Positions 61,492 through 64,000 of a stretch of 64,000 bases of DNA are shown in pieces (the first letter of the stretch is position 1; the number at the start of each line of letters is the position of its first letter). Both the position numbers and the translations under genes were made by a program. Below the pieces are notes generated by a model. That model did not search any database, had not been told where the DNA came from, and saw only the letters and a program-made list of their open reading frames with translations. This stretch comes from UBA2705 sp963977105 (lineage in GTDB: Bacteria > Pseudomonadota > Alphaproteobacteria > Micavibrionales > Micavibrionaceae), in contig CAXBNI010000001.1 in NCBI GenBank assembly GCA_963977105.1, forward strand, positions 1,484,107-1,548,106, read 5' to 3'.

Positions 61492-64000
61492 ATGATAGAC
61501 GGTTCGAATAGCGTATCAACGCAAACCATTGATAAATTAGACGCGAGCGGTGAAACCGCGCGATCTGACCTTGATTATTTTACGGTATTGCAAGACATTA
61601 CCGGCGGGGATATATCGGCAAAATTCTATCTAACGGATAACGTATTCTCTGGTGACGAAGAAGCCATCGCATCCAACCCGCTGATTGGCCTTACAGATAA
61701 AGACTTATTAGGTGCTTTCGTTGGGCAAGATGACCTTTATGTGGTTGATACGTTGCTTAGCGCCGACACTTCATTTGGCGCATTATCAAATCCCGATCAA
61801 ATCACGGTGACACGCAGCGATGAAATACGCACAACGACAAATAACGGCGGTGACGTTACCCGCAGCGCACGCCCACCCCAGAACACACCACAAACTGATA
61901 CCTATATACAAGCAGATGCGTTAGATTCCGCGCTGTTTATGACCTTAAATTCAGAGCTACAAATACCCATAGATGCTGCGCAAGACAGTGCGGACACTCC
62001 TGCATTTTATAACGTCACTCAGCCAGCACAAACAATATTATCCCCGCAGGATGGAACACAAAAAGCTGTAAACGTGTTATTTGAGGCGCCGCGTATAAAC
62101 AGCGGGATTGACACCGGCATTCAGCTTGAGCCAGCAGCGACAAACGATACAGATACAGATACAGATACAGAGACAAGCGCGGACACTGATCCGCAGCCAG
62201 AAATTGACGTTGCTCCTCTCCGTGCAGATACAAACATATTAGCACGCGTCAGTAATAAAACAGATAATCAGGACACGATTAACAGCACAGATGGTTATGA
62301 CTTGCGCGCCGATAATTACGGTGAAACTTATACCGTGACAGGCGAAGAAATGAACATTTCTGGCGTATCCGATAACGCACAAATTACCTATGTTTATCAC
62401 GATCAGAATACACTTGAAGTAACACTAGACACGGCGTGGAATAGCGTCAAAAACATTGAGATTTCCTCAGATAGCGCAAGTGACATCACGTTAAACAACT
62501 TTGTTCACACGGATGTTGCCCTTAATGGCGATGGCAGCTCGACCGTTATTGTTAACGGCGCAAAGCGCGGCAATATCACAACAGGCGGCGGCGATGATGT
62601 TGTTGAAGTTAACGCACAAAGCAATGGCTCAGGCTGGGGTAATGATTTCACCATCAACACAGGCGAAGGAGCCGATACAATTAATGTCATCGGTGATAAA
62701 GGCGTCACTGGGTTTAATATTGATGCGGGTGATGATAACGACAATGTCACTATTGGCGGCTCTTACGACGGCGCAAACGTACAATTGGGCCAAGGCAATG
62801 ATATATTCACGGGCGGCAACGGTAATGACACCGTAAGTGGCGGCGCAGGTAATGATGTACTTCAAGGCGGAGAAGGCAGCGATACTGGCGTTCTCTCTGG
62901 TCTACACAGCGAATATGATTTCACCTTTAATGAAAATGGCAGCATCACGATAACAGACAGAGTTGAAGGCCGCGACGGCACAGATACGCTCTTTGGCGTT
63001 GAAGCTATTCAATTCCGTGATGTAACCGTAGACGCAATACCAAGCGCCTTAATTATTTCCACCAACGAAGAAGCTGAAGCAGCGGCACAAGCCGAGCTCG
63101 AGGCACAAGCTCAGGCTGAAGCTGAAGCTGCGGCGCAAGCCGAGCTCGAAGCACAAGCTCAGGCCGAAGCAGAGGCTGCGGCACAAGCGGAGCTCGAAGC
63201 GCAGGCACAGGCCGAAGCTGAAGCAGCGGCGCAAGCGGAGTTAGAAGCACAAGCTCAGGCCGAAGCAGAGGCTGCGGCACAAGCCGAGCTCGAAGCGCAA
63301 GCTCAGGCCGAAGCTGAAGCAGCGGCGCAAGCGGAGTTAGAAGCGCAAGCTCAGGCCGAAGCAGAGGCTGCGGCGCAAGCGGAGCTCGAAGCACAAGCTC
63401 AGGCTGAAGCAGAGGCTGCGGCACAAGCCGAGCTCGAAGCGCAAGCTCAGGCCGAAGCTGAAGCAGCGGCGCAAGCGGAGTTAGAAGCGCAAGCTCAGGC
63501 CGAAGCAGAGGCTGCGGCGCAAGCGGAGCTCGAAGCACAGGCTGCGGCGCAAGCGGAGCTCGAAGCACAGGCTCAGGCAGAAGCAGAGGCTGCGGCACAA
63601 GCAGAGCTCGAAGCACAGGCACAGGCAGAAGCAGAGGCTGCGGCACAAGCAGAGCTCGAAGCACAGGCACAGGCCGAAGCGGAGGCAGCGGCGCAAGCGG
63701 AGTTAGAAGCACAGGCTCAGGCCGAAGCAGAGGCAGCGGCACAAGCGGAGCTCGAAGCACAGGCACAGGCAGAAGCAGAGGCTGCGGCGCAAGCGGAGCT
63801 CGAAGCACAGGCACAGGCAGAAGCAGAGGCTGCGGCACAAGCGGAGCTCGAAGCACAGGCACAGGCCGAAGCAGAGGCTGCGGCGCAAGCGGAGCTCGAA
63901 GCACAGGCTCAGGCCGAAGCAGAGGCTGCGGCACAAGCCGAGCTCGAAGCACAAGCTCAGGCCGAAGCGGAGGCTGCGGCACAAGCCGAGTTAGAAGCAC
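61492..64000 (+). CDS. RTX protein followed by long Ala/Glu/Gln-rich repeats (3' end outside window)
   Basis: The frame starts at ATG 61492 (MIDGSNSVST) and is open to the window end, at least 836 codons. There is no Sec signal. Residues 1-355 are a divergent, Asp/Thr-rich region with a TDTDTDTDTET segment from four GATACA hexamers (62146-62169). Residues about 356-465 are RTX nonapeptide-like (TGGGDDVVEV, GQGNDIFTGGNGNDTVSGGAGNDVLQGG), followed by the type I segment DFTFNENGSITITD...LFGVEAIQFRD. From about residue 527 the chain becomes 16-residue units AEAEAAAQAELEAQAQ, a probable long helix, without end. A secreted or surface-attached fibre exported by a type I system is likely; no transporter is in view. 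The rest of the protein is needed to tell. Confidence 0.85.
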   Translation, partial: MIDGSNSVSTQTIDKLDASGETARSDLDYFTVLQDITGGDISAKFYLTDNVFSGDEEAIASNPLIGLTDKDLLGAFVGQDDLYVVDTLLSADTSFGALSNPDQITVTRSDEIRTTTNNGGDVTRSARPPQNTPQTDTYIQADALDSALFMTLNSELQIPIDAAQDSADTPAFYNVTQPAQTILSPQDGTQKAVNVLFEAPRINSGIDTGIQLEPAATNDTDTDTDTETSADTDPQPEIDVAPLRADTNILARVSNKTDNQDTINSTDGYDLRADNYGETYTVTGEEMNISGVSDNAQITYVYHDQNTLEVTLDTAWNSVKNIEISSDSASDITLNNFVHTDVALNGDGSSTVIVNGAKRGNITTGGGDDVVEVNAQSNGSGWGNDFTINTGEGADTINVIGDKGVTGFNIDAGDDNDNVTIGGSYDGANVQLGQGNDIFTGGNGNDTVSGGAGNDVLQGGEGSDTGVLSGLHSEYDFTFNENGSITITDRVEGRDGTDTLFGVEAIQFRDVTVDAIPSALIISTNEEAEAAAQAELEAQAQAEAEAAAQAELEAQAQAEAEAAAQAELEAQAQAEAEAAAQAELEAQAQAEAEAAAQAELEAQAQAEAEAAAQAELEAQAQAEAEAAAQAELEAQAQAEAEAAAQAELEAQAQAEAEAAAQAELEAQAQAEAEAAAQAELEAQAAAQAELEAQAQAEAEAAAQAELEAQAQAEAEAAAQAELEAQAQAEAEAAAQAELEAQAQAEAEAAAQAELEAQAQAEAEAAAQAELEAQAQAEAEAAAQAELEAQAQAEAEAAAQAELEAQAQAEAEAAAQAELEAQAQAEAEAAAQAELEA
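63070..64000 (+). repeat. Tandem 48-bp repeats coding for a 16-residue Ala/Glu-rich unit
   Basis: Counting the Glu-Leu-Glu (GAGCTCGAA or GAGTTAGAA) mark of each unit gives twenty units before the window ends. The unit is 48 bp, reading AEAEAAAQAELEAQAQ. One unit near 63520-63560 is shortened to 30 bp by loss of six codons. Units differ almost only at synonymous positions (GAG-CTC versus GAG-TTA, GCC versus GCG versus GCA). A larger 144-bp period is visible: about 63277-63402 recurs nearly base for base at 63421-63546, a three-unit duplication. Confidence 0.95.

Noticed and set aside
63053..64000. Long minus-strand open frame of Leu/Pro/Arg-rich repeats
   Set aside because: It is the antisense of the plus-strand Ala/Glu/Gln repeat, whose composition contains no stop codons in several frames. 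The plus-strand frame continues from an RTX domain with a good start, so the antisense frame is a by-product.

Overview
The window looks like a chromosomal segment of an alphaproteobacterium of moderate GC (mid to high 40s percent by eye). The evidence is the gene order hemY - Mic60/mitofilin homologue - hemD - hemC with tsaD diverging from it, a single bifunctional RelA/SpoT-type gene, lptB next to rpoN, and the housekeeping set gpsA, nrdB, pdxY and glutathione-dependent formaldehyde oxidation genes. A deep-branching, predatory or host-associated lineage (for example Micavibrio-like) would fit the secretion genes, but that placement is inference. No tRNA, rRNA, insertion sequence, prophage or CRISPR array was seen.

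Layout. 1-8 kb: heme genes with Mic60 on the minus strand, then tsaD, gpsA and a degenerate HisA-like barrel on the plus strand. 7.5-11 kb: a lipoprotein gene and dotB, dotC, dotD homologues of a Dot/Icm (type IVB) secretion system. A probable icmT lies separately at 25.1-25.4 kb. 11-16 kb: rpoN, lptB and two adjacent paralogues of unknown function. 16-23 kb: one giant type I secreted repeat protein with a vWA domain and RTX repeats. 24-30 kb: a CheY-like regulator with an HPt-like partner, icmT, a questin-oxidase-like gene, pdxY, nrdB behind paired NrdR-type boxes, a small paralogue pair and a 44-residue entericidin-like lipoprotein. 30-34 kb: three tandem paralogues of an unrecognised family plus one small gene, all in one direction. 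34-46 kb: phoH, threonine dehydratase, an RsmC-like methyltransferase, rsh, an exosortase-type acyltransferase, a CvfB-like S1 protein, a DCC/HTTM operon, an RRM protein and an ABC-F ATPase. 46-58 kb: two complete RND tripartite pump operons back to back, the second facing a TetR repressor across a promoter that carries an AcrR-like operator. 58-61 kb: a PiT-like transporter, S-formylglutathione hydrolase and class III alcohol dehydrogenase. 61.5 kb to the end: the 5' part of an RTX protein that runs into at least twenty alanine/glutamate-rich repeats and leaves the window.

How the parts relate. Several loci concern the cell surface and secretion: the T4BSS core genes, two RTX-type secreted proteins, Mic60, LptB and two efflux pumps. 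Multi-copy, lineage-specific families (30-33.5 kb, 13.3-15.6 kb, 29 kb) sit among them. The most notable material is the dotDCB plus icmT set in an alphaproteobacterial background, and the three-gene family sharing an M-S/T-x-R-x-W-x-S-C motif. A link between these (substrates of the T4BSS) is only a hypothesis.
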